From Lysobacterales bacterium (lineage in GTDB: Bacteria; Pseudomonadota; Gammaproteobacteria; Xanthomonadales; SZUA-36), in assembly GCA_026193295.1 (NCBI GenBank), contig JAPHSB010000118.1, positions 1 through 7,037 on the forward strand: a stretch of DNA of 7,037 bases. The letters are read 5' to 3'. The position numbers and the translations under genes were made by a program. The notes under the pieces are model-generated. The model saw nothing but the letters and a program-made list of their open reading frames with translations, did no database searches and had not been told where the DNA came from. Position 1 is the first letter of the stretch, and every line of letters begins with the position of its first letter. This document shows positions 6,448 to 7,037 of this stretch, piece by piece.

Positions 6448-7037
6448 CAGTCGATTGGCAAAATCGCGTTGATGAAGGTGCCGGCGTCGAAGGGCCGCAG
6501 GTCTTTCGCCGCCTCGCCGACGCCGATGAAGCGGATCGGCAGGCCCAGTTCGTGGGCAATGCCGAACAGCACGCCACCGCGCGCCGTGCCGTCCAGCTTG
6601 GTCAGGGTGATGCCGGTCAGGCCGACGGCCTGGTTGAACTCGCGGGCCTGGTTGAGCGCGTTCTGGCCGGTGCCGGCGTCAACCACCAGCATGGTTTCAT
6701 GCGGCGCCGTTTCGTCGATACGGCTCATCACGCGGTGGATTTTCTTCAACTCTTCCATCAGGTTGTGCTGCGTGTGCAGGCGGCCGGCGGTATCGGCAAT
6801 CAATACATCGATGTTGCGGGCCTTGGCCGACTGCAGGGCGTCGAAGATCACCGCGGCCGAATCGGCCCCGGGCGCTTGCGCCACGACCGGCACGCCGTTG
6901 CGGTCGCCCCAGGACTTGAGCTGCTCGACCGCAGCTGCCCGAAAGGTGTCACCGGCGGCCAGCATCACGCTAAGACCGTCTTCCTTGAAGCGTTGCGCCA
7001 GCTTGCCGATGGTGGTGGTCTTGCCGGCGCCGTTGAC
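6447..7037 (-). CDS. ftsY: signal recognition particle receptor FtsY (partial, C-terminal)
   Basis: The last 196 codons are in the window; the 5' part, including the acidic A and N domains, lies beyond the right edge. FtsY is the SRP-receptor GTPase that delivers ribosome-nascent chains to SecYEG at the inner membrane. The visible part starts in the P-loop (VNGAGKTTTIGKLA) and runs through DTFRAAAVEQL (insertion-box region), DTAGR (G3), TKLDGTARGG (G4) and GVGEAAKDLRPFD (G5 region), ending AILPID. It is distinguished from Ffh by the absence of a Met-rich M domain after the GTPase. It is the first gene seen in the ftsY-mutY-yggX-DUF1761 operon. Confidence 0.96.

Noticed and set aside
6448..6472. 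agtcgattggcaaaatcgcg near the end of ftsY resembles the hairpin arm ggcaaaatcagtcgatc
   Set aside because: It encodes the conserved C-terminal ftsY residues (FINAILPID), and the similar words are in a different order, so the match looks fortuitous.

Overview
The window looks like a chromosomal segment of a GC-rich gammaproteobacterium. The evidence is an ftsY-mutY-yggX gene block, a Pseudomonas/Xanthomonadales-style REP element and a CCA-encoding tRNA-Phe. No phage, plasmid or CRISPR signal is visible. The exact genus cannot be read from the sequence, although Xanthomonadales/Wenzhouxiangella-like bacteria would fit.

Layout from left to right. (1) Positions 1-1656 hold a minus-strand gene for a large secreted protein. 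It has a signal peptide, a beta-sandwich-like N-terminal region, a Cys-containing middle and a DUF1554/endostatin-like C-terminal domain. One base appears to be missing near 338-339, so the expected domain end (…RRIYCFED) is read out of frame. A perfect 13-bp hairpin follows the gene. (2) A 213-bp AT-rich spacer separates it from a divergent AraC-family regulator (1870-2892, plus). (3) A convergent minus-strand gene (2910-3806) joins a cyclic-nucleotide-binding-like domain to a SnoaL-like domain. The cNMP-phosphate arginine position is replaced by Ala. (4) Positions 3807-4715 are mostly non-coding. They hold a small doubtful ORF ending in a short dispersed repeat, tRNA-Phe(GAA), a long RNA-like hairpin directly upstream of the tRNA, a strong stable-RNA-type promoter behind the hairpin, and a REP element. 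(5) Positions 4716-7037 are a tight minus-strand operon, ftsY (partial) - mutY - yggX - DUF1761 membrane protein, with gene junctions overlapping or 2 bp apart and TTG/GTG starts.

How the genes fit together: FtsY is the SRP receptor. MutY is a 4Fe-4S adenine glycosylase, and YggX is the Fe(II)-handling protein that protects such clusters, so the mutY-yggX pairing makes biological sense. The DUF1761 protein is an uncharacterised inner-membrane passenger.

The most unusual element is the 161-nt hairpin at 4352-4512, 4 nt upstream of tRNA-Phe. Its arms differ from perfect pairing almost only by G-U wobbles and three tandem G-A/A-G pairs, and only when read as minus-strand RNA, the tRNA strand. 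A TTGACT-17-TTTAAT promoter upstream would transcribe hairpin and tRNA together. This suggests an undescribed structured RNA linked to a tRNA, with a MITE-like repeat as the main alternative.
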